Assembly: GCA_003562815.1 (NCBI GenBank)
Contig: PWTO01000198.1
Span: forward strand, 1-38,503
Direction: 5' to 3'
Length of the DNA: 38,503 nt
Origin: Chromatiaceae bacterium
Lineage (GTDB): Bacteria > Pseudomonadota > Gammaproteobacteria > Chromatiales > Chromatiaceae
In this document: piece after piece, positions 1-9,175 of the stretch
Layout of the letters: each line of letters begins with the position of its first letter
How positions within the stretch are numbered: the stretch's first letter is position 1
Program-made: the position numbers and the translations under genes
Notes under the pieces: model-generated
Seen by the model: only the letters and a program-made list of their open reading frames with translations
The model's database searches: none
What the model was told of the DNA's origin: nothing

Positions 1-225
1 CAGTTCGGCCCGAAGACCTATGGGGTTGGGGCGGCGAGCTGGCGTTTCTTCAATCGCCCGGTCTCCACGCTCGGCACGCCCGAGGCGGTCTTGCTTGCCG
101 CCGTGCTGCCGAATCCGACGCTCTATCAGGTCACATCACCCTCGCCCCATGTGCGCCGTCGGGCGGCCTGGATCGAGCGCCAGATGCGCAATCTCGGCGG
201 CCCGGCTTATCTGGATCGGCTGTAG
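1..225 (+). CDS. mtgA: Monofunctional peptidoglycan glycosyltransferase, C-terminal end (partial)
   Basis: The window opens inside this gene; 74 C-terminal residues are visible, reading in frame 1 to a TAG at 223-225. The piece has the features of the end of a GT51 glycosyltransferase of the MtgA type: an alanine-rich LLAAVLPNPT helix, then a VTSPSPHVRRR stretch and WIERQMRNLGG. From memory this matches the tail of E. coli MtgA closely (VSSPSGYVRSRQAW, ILRQMYQLGG). MtgA is an inner-membrane enzyme that polymerises lipid II into glycan strands without a transpeptidase domain. The protein stops right after this motif, so no penicillin-binding domain follows, which argues against a bifunctional class A PBP. 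The catalytic glutamate and the membrane anchor lie outside the window. It converges on ribF, with 51 bp between the stop codons. Confidence 0.85.
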   Translation, partial: QFGPKTYGVGAASWRFFNRPVSTLGTPEAVLLAAVLPNPTLYQVTSPSPHVRRRAAWIERQMRNLGGPAYLDRL

Positions 226-276
226 TCTTTTCTCGAGAACGGCCCGCCGTCCGCTCGGGCAGGGTCCAAGGCCGGA

Positions 277-1236
277 TCAGTCCAACGGCTGGTTGCACTG
301 GAGCCACTGGCGTGCCACTGCGGCATCGCGCGCGATCTGTGCCTTGAGCGCCTCGAATGAGTCGAAGCGCTGCTCGTCGCGCAGTCGTAACAGGAATTCG
401 ACCTGCAGATGCGCCCCGTACAGATCGCCCTCGAAATCGAACAGGTGGACCTCGAGCCGCTCATTGGTGCCGGCGACCGTGGGCCGGCGCCCGATATTCG
501 CCACGCCGGGCCAAGGCGCATCGCTCACCCCATGCACCCGCACCGCGTAGACCCCGCGCAGCGGGCTCACGCGCCGATGCAGATTGATGTTGGCGGTCGG
601 AAAGCCGATGGTGCGTCCACGCTGGTCGCCATGTCCGACGCGACCGCAGATCCGATAGCCTCGACCGAGCAGATGCCGGGCTCGCTCGAAATCGCCCGCC
701 GCCAGTAGCTGGCGGATACGGGTACTGCTGATGCGCTCATCCTGGTGCTTGATGGTGCGCAGATTGGCGACCTCAAAGCCCTGCTCGGGCGGCAGTTCGG
801 CGCCGATGCGTTCGAGCAACGCATAGTCGCCCGAGCGGTTGTGGCCGAAGCGAAAATCGTCGCCGACCAGCAGGAAGCGCACTCCGAGTCCATCGACGAG
901 CACGCGCCGGATGAAGTCGCGCGCATCCATCGCGGCCAGCCGGGGGCCGAACTCGAGCAGCAAGATGCGTTCGATCCCATCGGTGGCGATCGCGGCCACC
1001 TTCTCGCGCAGTCGGGTCAATCGGGCTGGCGCGAGCGCCGGGGCGAAAGACTCCATCGGCTGCGGCTCGAAGGTGATCACGGTGGCCGGTAGCCCGAGCG
1101 CCTTGCCCTGCGCGAGCAAGCGCTCGAATACCGCGCGATGGCCAAGGTGCACGCCATCGAAGTTGCCGATGGTCGCCACGCAGCCACGATCCTGGTCGCG
1201 CAGATTATGAAGGCCTCGAATCAGCCGCATGCCCAT
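277..1236 (-). CDS. ribF: Bifunctional riboflavin kinase / FAD synthetase
   Basis: A 319-residue protein, the usual length for bacterial RibF, which phosphorylates riboflavin to FMN and then adenylylates it to FAD. The N-terminal half carries the nucleotidyltransferase motif GNFDGVHLGH (residues about 24-33), whose HxGH element is typical of the FAD synthetase domain. The C-terminal half is a flavokinase domain with RTIGFPTANI, GVYAV, VANIGRRPT and NERLEVHLFDF. Two starts are possible: ATG at 1236 and ATG at 1230 (MRLIRGLHNL); the second resembles the usual family start, and neither has a strong ribosome-binding site. It lies 73 bp downstream of murJ on the same strand, a conserved gammaproteobacterial order in which ileS and lspA often follow. 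Here the next gene downstream is the convergent mtgA, so that order stops at ribF. Confidence 0.95.
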   Translation of the reverse strand: MGMRLIRGLHNLRDQDRGCVATIGNFDGVHLGHRAVFERLLAQGKALGLPATVITFEPQPMESFAPALAPARLTRLREKVAAIATDGIERILLLEFGPRLAAMDARDFIRRVLVDGLGVRFLLVGDDFRFGHNRSGDYALLERIGAELPPEQGFEVANLRTIKHQDERISSTRIRQLLAAGDFERARHLLGRGYRICGRVGHGDQRGRTIGFPTANINLHRRVSPLRGVYAVRVHGVSDAPWPGVANIGRRPTVAGTNERLEVHLFDFEGDLYGAHLQVEFLLRLRDEQRFDSFEALKAQIARDAAVARQWLQCNQPLD

Positions 1237-1309
1237 CCGTCCATCGGTTCAGTGAGCGAGAGGCGTTGATTATAGGGGGCGTCGTTATGCACTGTGCAGC
1301 GGGAAGCGA

Positions 1310-2854
1310 TCAGGCCGCTGGATTCATCCGCAGCAGATGCCGTGGTCGGAGGCCGAGGGCCAACGCGAGCAGCAGATAGCAGAGCCCGCCGCTCAGGATC
1401 AGCCCGAGCAGGCGCAGCGCACGCTCACCGAAGCCCCAGACGGTCCAAAACGGCGTCGGGCCGCTCAGGAACCAGAGCGCAAGTCCCATCGCGAGGCTGG
1501 CGAGCAGGCCCTTGGCAAGCAGTAGCCACCAGCCCGGCAGGGGCCGATAGATGCCCTGCTTGAGCAGGCCGATCAACAGGAGCAGCGCGTTGACGCTGGC
1601 GGCGACGATGGTCGCCAGCGCGAGACCGGCGTGGCCGAGCGGGAACATCAGGAGCAGATTGAAGCCGATGTTGGTCAGCATCGCGATCACGGCGATCTTC
1701 ACCGGCGTCTTCACGTCCTGACGGCTGTAGAAGCCCGGCGCGAGCACCTTGACGCCGAGAAAGGCCATCAGCCCGAGCGAATAGGCCATCAGACTGCGCT
1801 CGGCCATGAGCACATCGTAGGCGGTGAATTCACCGGAATAGAACAGAGTGGCGATCATCGGGCCGGACAAGACGAACAGCCCCACCGCTGCCGGCAACCC
1901 GAGCAGCAGCACCCAGCGCAAGGCCCAGTCCAACGTCTGCGAAAAGGCCTCCGGCGAGGCCGCCGCGTGCTGGCGCGAGAGCTTGGGCAGGATCACGGTG
2001 CCGAGCGCAACCCCGAGGATGCCGAGCGGAAACTCCATCAGCCGGTCGGAATAGTAGAGCCAGGAGATGCTGCCGGTGGTCAGGAAGGAGGCGAGCAGGG
2101 TGTCGATGAGCAGGCTGATCTGGGTGACCGAGACGCCGAAAAGCGCCGGGATCATCAGCCGCACGATTCGTCGTACGCCCTCGTTGCGCGGGCTGAACCG
2201 CAGCCTGGGCAACAGCCGTAGCTGATGCAGGAAGGGCAATTGGAACAGTAGCTGGACGATGCCGGCGAGGAGCACGCCCCAGGCCAGCGCCATGATTGGC
2301 CGTTCCATCTGCGGCGCCAGCCAGAGCGCGCAGCCGATCAGCGAGAGATTGAGCAGCACCGGCGTGAAGGCGGGCACGCCGAAGCGATCGTAGGTATTGA
2401 GGATGCCGCCGGCGAGCGCGGTCAGCGAGATGAACAGCAGGTACGGGAAGGTCAGCCGCAGCATGTCCGTGGCCAGCAACTGCTTGTCCGGGTCATCGGC
2501 AAAGCCGGGCGCGAAGATCAGCACCAGAATCGGCGCGCCGAGCACCCCGAGCGCGGTGATCACGAACAGGATCGCCCCGAGGGTGCCGGCGACATCGTCG
2601 ACGAAGCGTTTTAGCGCAGGGAAGCCGCGTTGCGTCTTGTACTCATTGAGCACCGGCACGAAGGCCATCGAAAACGCGCCCTCGGCGAACAGCCGGCGCA
2701 TGAAATTCGGGATCTTGAAGGCGACGAAGAAGGCATCGGTGCCGGCATCGGCGCCGAACAGGCGCGCGACGATGAGATCCCGCACGAAGCCCAGGATGCG
2801 CGAGAGCAGGGTATTGCTGCCGATCTTCGCGAGGGATGCGGCCAGCGATGCCAT
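1310..2854 (-). CDS. murJ: Lipid II flippase MurJ
   Basis: A polytopic membrane protein of 514 residues (E. coli MurJ has 511) that moves lipid II across the inner membrane for peptidoglycan synthesis. The N-terminus MASLAASLAKIGSNTLLSR, followed by GFVRDLIVARLFGA, is characteristic of the MurJ/MviN family. About fourteen hydrophobic segments can be followed, for example in the ILFVITALGVLGAPILVLIF and LLFISLTALAGGI regions. The reading frame is open upstream to 2983, but I chose the ATG at 2852-2854 because AGAGG stands 8 nt before it and the protein there starts like its relatives. Transcription diverges from rpsT across a 189-bp gap, and ribF follows on the same strand. Confidence 0.95.
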   Translation of the reverse strand: MASLAASLAKIGSNTLLSRILGFVRDLIVARLFGADAGTDAFFVAFKIPNFMRRLFAEGAFSMAFVPVLNEYKTQRGFPALKRFVDDVAGTLGAILFVITALGVLGAPILVLIFAPGFADDPDKQLLATDMLRLTFPYLLFISLTALAGGILNTYDRFGVPAFTPVLLNLSLIGCALWLAPQMERPIMALAWGVLLAGIVQLLFQLPFLHQLRLLPRLRFSPRNEGVRRIVRLMIPALFGVSVTQISLLIDTLLASFLTTGSISWLYYSDRLMEFPLGILGVALGTVILPKLSRQHAAASPEAFSQTLDWALRWVLLLGLPAAVGLFVLSGPMIATLFYSGEFTAYDVLMAERSLMAYSLGLMAFLGVKVLAPGFYSRQDVKTPVKIAVIAMLTNIGFNLLLMFPLGHAGLALATIVAASVNALLLLIGLLKQGIYRPLPGWWLLLAKGLLASLAMGLALWFLSGPTPFWTVWGFGERALRLLGLILSGGLCYLLLALALGLRPRHLLRMNPAA

Positions 2855-2953
2855 GGGCGTTGCCTCTGACGGTGCGCGGACGCGCGATGAGTGAGCCAAA
2901 GAGGCGCGATTATAGGGGATCGCTCGAGCGATGCGTCTTGCCAACGCTCGGTA

Positions 2954-2983
2954 TTGACAACGGAGCCTGTTGCGAGAGATCAT
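2954..2983 (+). promoter_or_regulatory. Probable sigma-70 promoter of rpsT
   Basis: A perfect -35 hexamer TTGACA (2954-2959) is followed after 18 bp by GATCAT (2978-2983), which matches TATAAT at four of six positions. It lies in the gap between divergent murJ and rpsT and points at rpsT, whose TTG start is about 60 bp further on. The -10 match and spacing are ordinary rather than strong; no transcript start is known. Confidence 0.55.
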
Positions 2984-3043
2984 AGCCGGCTAGGCGTTTG
3001 AGCGCCACCGAACATTTGATCCGCCAAGCTTAGGAGATCACTC

Positions 3044-3310
3044 TTGGCCAACACCGCACAAGCACGCAAGCGCGCCCGTCAGGCGGAAAACCATCGCCAA
3101 CGCAATGCCGCGCAGCGCAGTACCTTGCGTACTGCGATGAAGAAGGTTTTGAAGGCGGCAGCCGCTGGCGATCACGCCACCGCTGCTGACGCTTACCAGA
3201 AGGCCGTTCCTGTAATCGACCGCGCCGCCGGCAAGGGGCTGATCCATGCCCACAAGGCCGCGCGTCACAAGTCCCGGCTGAATGCCCGCGTCAAAGCGCT
3301 GGCTTCCTAA
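3044..3310 (+). CDS. rpsT: 30S ribosomal protein S20
   Basis: An 88-residue basic protein of the size and sequence type of S20, which binds 16S rRNA in the body of the small subunit. The start [19 protein letters not shown] and the segment [19 protein letters not shown] are family hallmarks. The start codon is TTG (3044-3046), preceded by AGGAGA at 3032-3037. An unusual start codon is common for rpsT; in E. coli it is UUG and takes part in autogenous translational control, so the same may hold here. It is divergent from murJ. A cupin-coding frame begins within a few bases of its TAA stop. Confidence 0.97.
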   Translation: MANTAQARKRARQAENHRQRNAAQRSTLRTAMKKVLKAAAAGDHATAADAYQKAVPVIDRAAGKGLIHAHKAARHKSRLNARVKALAS

Positions 3311-3318
3311 TTCCTGGC

Positions 3319-3651
3319 CTGATCCAACGCGGTAACCTGTTCGCTGACCAGCCAGCACCAGCGACCGGTGAGGTCTTCGAAGAGCTGCTTCGTTGTCGAA
3401 ACCTGCGCATCGAGCGCATCGTCAGCAGCGGCGAGCCTGAGCCAGTCCTCTACGATCAGGCCCAGGACGAATGGGTTCTGCTGCTGAGCGGTGAAGCGCG
3501 ACTTGAGATCGCAGGTGAGACGCTCGCGCTGACCGGCGGCGATTACCTCTTCATCCCGGCTCACACTCCGCATCGCGTGTTGCAGACCTCAGCCGAGCCG
3601 ACCTCGGCCGAGCCAGCCTGCACCTGGCTGGCGATCCACATCGAGGCCTGA
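3319..3651 (+). CDS. Small cupin-domain protein with a non-canonical start
   Basis: An open frame ending at TGA 3649-3651 encodes a clear single-cupin protein of about 110 residues. It includes GNLFADQPA, LRIERIVSSGEPEPVLYDQ, EWVLLLSGEARLEIAGETL and GGDYLFIPAHTPHRV, then a TWLAIHIEA end. The first cupin motif lacks the usual HxH, having a Q/D-rich YDQAQDEW instead, while the second keeps the IPAxxxH histidine. Between the in-frame stop at 3187-3189 and the middle of the domain (GTG at 3577) there is no ATG, GTG or TTG. Candidate starts are ATT 3310, which overlaps the rpsT stop, CTG 3319 and CTG 3337; I list CTG 3319 as a compromise. Relatives of this family commonly begin just before an NLF motif, here at 3334. 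The glycosyltransferase gene starts 1 nt after its stop, so the two are probably co-translated. Function unknown. Confidence 0.7.
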   Translation: MIQRGNLFADQPAPATGEVFEELLRCRNLRIERIVSSGEPEPVLYDQAQDEWVLLLSGEARLEIAGETLALTGGDYLFIPAHTPHRVLQTSAEPTSAEPACTWLAIHIEA

Positions 3652-3652
3652 C

Positions 3653-4732
3653 GTGCCCCATCTCTTCGTCGCCGTGACCGCCCATGGCTACGGCCATCTC
3701 GCACAGGTCGCGCCGGTCGTCACCGAGCTGAAGCGCCGTCTCCCTGATCTCGAGATCAGTCTGCAGGGCCACATGGCCCCGGCCTTCGCCAAAGCCAGGC
3801 TGCCGGCGGGCTATCGCCACATCCCCTTGGCGGCCGACGTGCCGCTGCCGATGGACGGCCCGCTGACGACGCGCTGGGCCGAGGGGCTTGCCGACTATGT
3901 GGCGTTCGACCTGGACTACCCAACGCATCAGGCACGACAGCGTCGGCTGTTCGAGCAGACGCGCCCCGATCTCGTGCTCGCCGATATCCCCTGGCTGCCG
4001 CTGGATGTCGCCCGATCGATGGGCATTTCCTGCGCCGGACTCTGCTCGCTGAGCTGGTACGACATCCTTGTCGAAAGCCCGGTTGGCGATCAGCTGCCGG
4101 CGGCATTGGCGCAGCGAATGCAGCGTGCCTATAGCGGGGCTGACCTCTTCTTGCGGCCCGCGCCCTCGATGCCGATGAGCTGGCTGCGGAATGGGTGCGA
4201 CATCGGGCCGATCGCGCAGCCGCACTCGCGCGATCCGCAGCGGTTACGTGAGCGGGTCGGGCGACCCGTCGTTAATGAGCGGCTGGTGCTGATGCAGTTC
4301 GGTGGTACCGGCTGCTTGCAGCTCGGCGGCGCTCCGCGACTGATGGATGGCGTGCACCTGCTGAGCCCAGATGCCGACGCTGGGCGTGGACGCGATGACC
4401 TGACCCTGATCGATGCCGAAGGCGGCACTGTCCTCGAGGTGCTCGCGAGCTGCGATGCACTGATTACCAAGCCCGGTTACGGCACCTTCGCCGAGGCCGC
4501 CTGCAACGGCATCCCGGTGCTGTCGGTCGAGCGCAAGGACTGGCCCGAGAGCCGTTGGCTGGTCGACTGGCTGGCCGCTCAGGTGCCGATGCGCGAGATC
4601 AGCGCGAGCGACTTCGCTGCCGGCCAGATTCGCGAGCCGCTGGCTGAGCTGCTCGCCGAGGGCATCGCCGAGCCCGTTGCGCCGACCGGGGTCGCTGAAG
4701 CTGCCGATCTACTCATCGACCTTCTCAAGTAG
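3653..4732 (+). CDS. GT-B fold glycosyltransferase, MurG/UGT-like
   Basis: A 359-residue cytosolic protein with a GTG start 1 nt after the upstream cupin stop. The N-terminal half begins HLFVAVTAHGYGHLAQVAPV, the glycine-rich acceptor-side loop of GT-B enzymes that start with a GHGH/GYGH-type motif. The C-terminal half has LASCDALITKPGYGTFAEAA followed by CNGIPVLSVERKDWPE, the donor-binding region in which a KPG(Y/G)xT loop and a later glutamate hold the nucleotide sugar. This resembles GT28/GT1 family members. The acceptor and sugar are unknown. No signal peptide or membrane segment is visible. Its 3' end overlaps by 24 bp the 3' end of the convergent carotenoid oxygenase gene. A role in glycosylating a carotenoid-derived or lipid product is possible but rests only on proximity. 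Confidence 0.8.
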   Translation: MPHLFVAVTAHGYGHLAQVAPVVTELKRRLPDLEISLQGHMAPAFAKARLPAGYRHIPLAADVPLPMDGPLTTRWAEGLADYVAFDLDYPTHQARQRRLFEQTRPDLVLADIPWLPLDVARSMGISCAGLCSLSWYDILVESPVGDQLPAALAQRMQRAYSGADLFLRPAPSMPMSWLRNGCDIGPIAQPHSRDPQRLRERVGRPVVNERLVLMQFGGTGCLQLGGAPRLMDGVHLLSPDADAGRGRDDLTLIDAEGGTVLEVLASCDALITKPGYGTFAEAACNGIPVLSVERKDWPESRWLVDWLAAQVPMREISASDFAAGQIREPLAELLAEGIAEPVAPTGVAEAADLLIDLLK

Positions 4733-6184
4733 AGAGGAGTCTGCGGGAACCCAACAACCATGAAATCCAGGCGGGATGGCGTGAGGTAGCTCGATCGTCG
4801 CTTGGATCGCCAGATCCGCCGCGCGGAGTACCAGCAGATCGGAGCGCCGCTCGGCGCCGCGATAGACCAGGCTCAGTAGCCAATCCTCCTGATCCGGGTG
4901 CGTCGCGGTTGGGATTGGCTCCCCTGGTAGGTCTGCGCCGAGATCCTGCTGGATCAGCTTGCCGGTTTGCGTATCGAAGCGCTGCACTGCGCTGAAGAAC
5001 GGGAGCCGGCGACCGACTGGCGTGCCGATGCCATAGATCTGCCGCCGCTCGGCGCCGAGTCGGCCCGGGTTGACGGATGGCAGCTCGAATCCGACCTCTT
5101 CAGTGCAGGGACTGAGCAAGCAACGATTGGCTGCGGGATCGATCTGAAGACGTTCTAGTCGCGGCAGCCCATCGCTCTGCTCGACCTCACGAAAAAAGCC
5201 TTCGACATCCCCCAGGGCCGGAAAGCTCGGATAACGGATCACCCGCAGATCGAGACCGCCGTCGTCGCGATCGTTGGCTGTGGCGATGTGGAAGATGAAG
5301 CCCGGCACCGCATCGATCAGCTGCGTGGGTCCGCCCATACGCGGGATCAACAGCGCCTGCATCGACCGATCCGTCTTCAGCTTCAATGACGCCGCCGGGC
5401 TCTTGAGCCCAAGCAAGGCGCGCGGGATGTCGAAGTCGGCAAACGGCAGTAACACACAGATCCAGCGCGCGGTGACGGCGATATCGTGCACGAAGCTGAA
5501 GCGATCGAGCTGATGGACCTCGGGGGTCGCCATCACCCCTTGGGCATCGACCCGATACAACAGCAGCCGGCTCGGATGCCCGAGCACCAGCCCGAAGTTG
5601 ATCAACTCACCGGTCTCCGCATCGAGCTGCGGATGCGCCGAGAACGGCAGCAGCGGCGAACTCCAGCGTGAGAGCGGATCGAACCGATTGCGGAGCTGGC
5701 CGGCAAAATCCTCTTCGCCCTGAGTGGTCAGCGTCACCGGGTCCAGGCGATGCGGCGCGCCACCTTCCCATAGCGCCAGCAGCCGCTGGCCATGCCAGAT
5801 CATGTTGGTATTGGCGGCGTTCTTGAAGCGCAGCCGGAGACCGTTCGACCAGAGTCCGCCGGGCTTCTGCGTGCCGAAGCCACGCCAGAGCATGTGTCCG
5901 GCGGCCTCCTCTGCGCAAAAAGCCTGAGTGCGAACGAAGCGATTGGTGTAGCGCACGCGCCCATGCGCGAAGTCGAAGCGACAAACATGGCCATCACCGT
6001 CGAAGGCATGGCCATAGGGCACACCGCCGCGCTCGAAGCGTCCCGGCCCGTTGCGATAGAGCACACCATTCAACGCAGGGGGTAGCGTCCCCGAGACGCT
6101 CAGCTCAAGATCGGTATACTCGCGCTCCACCGGCGTCATGGCCTGCGCCAGTCTCTTCAGCATCTCTGCGCGATGGATGGTCAT
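4709..6184 (-). CDS. Carotenoid (apocarotenoid) cleavage oxygenase, RPE65/CCD family
   Basis: A 491-residue protein of the typical length for this family of seven-bladed beta-propeller, non-haem iron oxygenases, which split carotenoid or apocarotenoid double bonds to aldehydes. The four iron-binding histidines are all present in family context: H184 in PFSAHPQLD, H233 in FSFVHDIAVT, H299 in PGFIFHIATAND and H475 in the C-terminal IPPGFHGCW. Early motifs LNGVLYRNGPGRF and HAFDGDGHV also fit. The start is ATG at 6184; a second ATG at 6163 is possible. Which carotenoid is cut cannot be read from the sequence, and stilbene-cleaving relatives exist. The gene lies downstream of parC on the same strand and overlaps the glycosyltransferase tail-to-tail by 24 bp. 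Confidence 0.92.
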   Translation of the reverse strand: MTIHRAEMLKRLAQAMTPVEREYTDLELSVSGTLPPALNGVLYRNGPGRFERGGVPYGHAFDGDGHVCRFDFAHGRVRYTNRFVRTQAFCAEEAAGHMLWRGFGTQKPGGLWSNGLRLRFKNAANTNMIWHGQRLLALWEGGAPHRLDPVTLTTQGEEDFAGQLRNRFDPLSRWSSPLLPFSAHPQLDAETGELINFGLVLGHPSRLLLYRVDAQGVMATPEVHQLDRFSFVHDIAVTARWICVLLPFADFDIPRALLGLKSPAASLKLKTDRSMQALLIPRMGGPTQLIDAVPGFIFHIATANDRDDGGLDLRVIRYPSFPALGDVEGFFREVEQSDGLPRLERLQIDPAANRCLLSPCTEEVGFELPSVNPGRLGAERRQIYGIGTPVGRRLPFFSAVQRFDTQTGKLIQQDLGADLPGEPIPTATHPDQEDWLLSLVYRGAERRSDLLVLRAADLAIQATIELPHAIPPGFHGCWVPADSSLLEKVDE

Positions 6185-6265
6185 GAGGGTCTCGAGTTCC
6201 AGCGGCTGTCACAGGTGGCGCTCTGGGGCTGTGTGTTGGTCGTCGCCTCCTGGGATGAAGCGCTT

Positions 6266-8515
6266 CTATCCAGCCTCCATCCCCTCAACCCGCTGGAAGC
6301 CCCGCGGCACCAAGGCACCCCGGCGCCCACGCTCGGCCTGATAACGTGCGATATCAGCCGGCTTCAGCGTTAGCTGGCGCTTGCCGCTGAGGATGCTCAG
6401 GCCAACCCCAGGCGGCAAGGTGCAGAGCGCGGCGACCACCTCCTCGCGCGCCTTCACGCGGGCGCTTGGGATGCCGATCAGCTTATTGCCCTTGCCGCGC
6501 GTCAGCTCGGGCAGCTCTGCGGCTGGAAAGACCAACAGATGGCCGGCGGTCGTCGCGATCGCGACCAGCGCGTCCGGCGCGTTCACCAACGCCACCGGCG
6601 GCAGTACCCGAGCGCCCTCGGGCAACGTCAACACCGCCTTGCCTCCACGCGGCTTGGCGATCAAGGCATCCAGGGTGCAGATAAAGCCATAGCCTGCATC
6701 CGAGGCCAGCAATAAGCGCTGGGCCGGATCCCCTCCCAGCAGCGCGACGAAGCTCGCCCCCTTCGGCGGATCGAGCCGCCCGGTCAAGGGCTCTCCCTGA
6801 CCCCGCGCCGAGGGCAGCGAATGCGCTGGCAGCGAATAGCCGCGCCCGGTGCTATCTAGGAAGACCGCCGGCTGGTTGCTGCGCAGTCGAGCCGCCGCCA
6901 AGAATCGGTCCCCAGCCTTATAGGAGAGACTGGCGCCGTCGATCTCGTGGCCCTTGCCCTGACGCACCCAGCCCTTCGCCGAGAGCACCACGGTCACCGG
7001 CTCGCTCGGTGCCAGTTCGGCCTCGTTCAACGCTGCGGCCAGCGGCCGCTCGGTCAGCGGTGAGCGGCGCTCATCGCCGTACTGCTTGGCGTCTTGCTTG
7101 ATCTCGTCGATGATCAGATCGCGTAGCTTGGTCTCGTCACCGAGGGTCGCTTGAATGCCATCGCGCTCCTTCGCCAGCGCGTCCTGCTCGGCGCGGATCT
7201 TCATCTCCTCGAGCCGCGCGAGCTGGCGCAGCCGGGTATTGAGCACATACTCGGCTTGGACCTCGGTGAGTTCAAAGCGCGCCATCAACACCGGCTTGGG
7301 CTCGTCCTCGGTGCGGATGATGTGGATCACTTCGTCGATGTTGAGGAAAGCGATCAGCAGCCCGTCGAGCAGATGCAGCCGCTCGAGCACCTTGTCGAGC
7401 CGATGTTGCAGCCGACGCCGCACCGTGGTGCGCCGATAGCTCAGCCATTCGCTCAGGATCTCGCGCAGGTTCATCACCCGTGGTCGGCCGTTGAGCGCGA
7501 TCAGATTCATGTTGACCCGATAGCCGCGCTCGAGATCGGTGGTCGCGAACAGGTGCGACATCAGCCGCTCGACATCGATGCGGTTCGAGCGCGGCACCAG
7601 CACCAGGCGCGTCGGGCACTCGTGGTCCGACTCGTCGCGCAGGTCTTCGAGCATGGGTAACTTCTTCGCCTGCATCTGCGCGGCGATCTGCTCCATCACC
7701 CGGCTGCCGGAGACCTGATAGGGCAGGGCGGTGATGATGATGTCGCCCTGCTCCAGCTCGTAGCGGGCGCGCTGCTTCACCGAGCCATGCCCGGTCTCGT
7801 ACATCCGCCGCAGCTCGGCCGCAGGCGTGATGATCTCGGCGGCGGTCGGGAAGTCGGGGCCGGGGATGTACCGCATCAAGGCATCCAGCTCGGCATTCGG
7901 ATGCTTGAGCAGGTGGATGCAGGCACGGGCGACCTCGCGCAAATTGTGCGATGGGATGTCGGTGGCCATGCCAACCGCAATGCCGCTTGTGCCGTTTAAC
8001 AGCAGATTCGGCAGCCGGGCTGGCAGGGTCTTCGGTTCTTCCAGGGTGCCGTCGAAGTTCGGCTGCCAGTCGACGGTGCCCTGCGCGACCTCGGCGAGCA
8101 GCACATCGGCATAGGGCGTGAGGCGCGACTCGGTGTAGCGCATCGCCGCGAACGACTTGGGATCATCCGGCGAGCCCCAGTTGCCCTGGCCATCGATCAG
8201 CGGATAGCGATAGCTGAACGATTGCGCCATCAGCACCATCGCCTCGTAGCAGGCGCTGTCGCCGTGCGGATGGAACTTGCCGAGCACATCGCCGACGGTA
8301 CGCGCCGATTTCTTGAACTTGGCCGTCGCCGTCAGCCCGAGATCGGACATCGCATAGAGGATGCGCCGCTGCACCGGCTTGAGCCCGTCGCCGATGTGCG
8401 GCAGGGCCCGATCCAGGATCACGTACATCGAGTAATCCAGGTAGGCCTTCTCGCTGAACAGGTGCAGCGGCAGGCGCTCGAGGCCTTCGGGGCTGTAGAG
8501 TGGGTTATCGCTCAT
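6266..8515 (-). CDS. parC: DNA topoisomerase IV subunit A
   Basis: A 749-residue protein (E. coli ParC has 752), the breakage-reunion subunit of topoisomerase IV that decatenates daughter chromosomes. The catalytic tyrosine is Y127 in [11 protein letters not shown]. The quinolone-determining loop reads [13 protein letters not shown], with Ser87 and Glu91 corresponding to Ser80 and Glu84 of E. coli, that is, the wild-type susceptible state. The C-terminal third is the beta-pinwheel DNA-wrapping domain. The frame is open to 8638, but the ATG at 8513-8515 gives the family start [18 protein letters not shown]. The partner parE is not in the window. It follows pgpA on the same strand after a 97-bp gap that contains an inverted repeat. 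Confidence 0.97.
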   Translation of the reverse strand: MSDNPLYSPEGLERLPLHLFSEKAYLDYSMYVILDRALPHIGDGLKPVQRRILYAMSDLGLTATAKFKKSARTVGDVLGKFHPHGDSACYEAMVLMAQSFSYRYPLIDGQGNWGSPDDPKSFAAMRYTESRLTPYADVLLAEVAQGTVDWQPNFDGTLEEPKTLPARLPNLLLNGTSGIAVGMATDIPSHNLREVARACIHLLKHPNAELDALMRYIPGPDFPTAAEIITPAAELRRMYETGHGSVKQRARYELEQGDIIITALPYQVSGSRVMEQIAAQMQAKKLPMLEDLRDESDHECPTRLVLVPRSNRIDVERLMSHLFATTDLERGYRVNMNLIALNGRPRVMNLREILSEWLSYRRTTVRRRLQHRLDKVLERLHLLDGLLIAFLNIDEVIHIIRTEDEPKPVLMARFELTEVQAEYVLNTRLRQLARLEEMKIRAEQDALAKERDGIQATLGDETKLRDLIIDEIKQDAKQYGDERRSPLTERPLAAALNEAELAPSEPVTVVLSAKGWVRQGKGHEIDGASLSYKAGDRFLAAARLRSNQPAVFLDSTGRGYSLPAHSLPSARGQGEPLTGRLDPPKGASFVALLGGDPAQRLLLASDAGYGFICTLDALIAKPRGGKAVLTLPEGARVLPPVALVNAPDALVAIATTAGHLLVFPAAELPELTRGKGNKLIGIPSARVKAREEVVAALCTLPPGVGLSILSGKRQLTLKPADIARYQAERGRRGALVPRGFQRVEGMEAG

Positions 8516-8537
8516 GCAATGACCGCATCGGGCGGCA

Positions 8538-8556
8538 GCCGACAGCGGCTGTCGGC
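8538..8556 (-). terminator. Inverted repeat between pgpA and parC (possible weak terminator or leader hairpin)
   Basis: GCCGACAGC at 8538-8546 and its exact complement GCTGTCGGC at 8548-8556 form a 9-bp palindrome around one base, in practice a 7-bp stem with a 5-nt loop. It lies in the 97-bp gap between the pgpA stop and the parC start. On the minus strand no T-run follows, so an intrinsic terminator is doubtful; a 5' leader hairpin of parC or a protein site fits equally well. Confidence 0.35.
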
Positions 8557-8612
8557 GCTTTGATGGCAACCTGGGGCGGCAACTGTGGTAGCAACGGGGT
8601 GGCGGAGGCTCA

Positions 8613-9152
8613 TCAGTGCGCGATCGGTGCCACGCCATGGCCGAGCGAGGCGCTGACGATCATCGCCATGACCGTCAATACCACCCAGGTCATGGCGCCG
8701 GCGATTAGGTCATCGGCAATGATGCCAATGCCGCCACGGAAGCGATTCTCGGCCCAGCTCACCGGCCAGGGCTTGTAGATGTCGAACAGGCGGAACAGCA
8801 GGAAGCCCATGATGATCCAGGCCAGGCTGATCACGGGGGCCGCCGCCATCGCGACCAGGAAACCAACCACCTCGTCCCAAACGATGGCCGAGGGATCATC
8901 CTCGCCGAGTTCGCTGGCGACCTTGTCGCAGGCCCAGACGCCGACACCGATCATGGCCGCGACAGCGAGCAGGTAGACCAGGCCCGGCAGGTTGGCGAGC
9001 AGCAGATAGATCGGGATCGCGACCAGCGTGCCCATGGTGCCCGGCGCCTTTGGCGAGAGACCGGCGCCGAAGCCATAGGCGATCAGGTGCTCGGGGCGAT
9101 TGGGCTGAAAGGTCGGGCTTAGGGTCGCGTCGGAGGTCGGGGGCGTGCTCAT
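8613..9152 (-). CDS. pgpA: Phosphatidylglycerophosphatase A
   Basis: A 179-residue integral membrane protein that dephosphorylates phosphatidylglycerol phosphate to phosphatidylglycerol. The family motifs are [17 protein letters not shown] near the N-terminus, IVWDEVVGF in the middle, then [15 protein letters not shown] and [13 protein letters not shown]. Three to four hydrophobic helices are visible. I chose the ATG at 9150-9152 because GAGGAGAG precedes it at good spacing. An in-frame ATG at 9176 overlaps the thiL stop (TGATG) and would add eight residues by translational coupling, so both starts may be used. The nusB-thiL-pgpA order is widely conserved in Gammaproteobacteria. Confidence 0.95.
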   Translation of the reverse strand: MSTPPTSDATLSPTFQPNRPEHLIAYGFGAGLSPKAPGTMGTLVAIPIYLLLANLPGLVYLLAVAAMIGVGVWACDKVASELGEDDPSAIVWDEVVGFLVAMAAAPVISLAWIIMGFLLFRLFDIYKPWPVSWAENRFRGGIGIIADDLIAGAMTWVVLTVMAMIVSASLGHGVAPIAH

Positions 9153-9175
9153 GGGATCTCTCCTCAAAGTAGACA

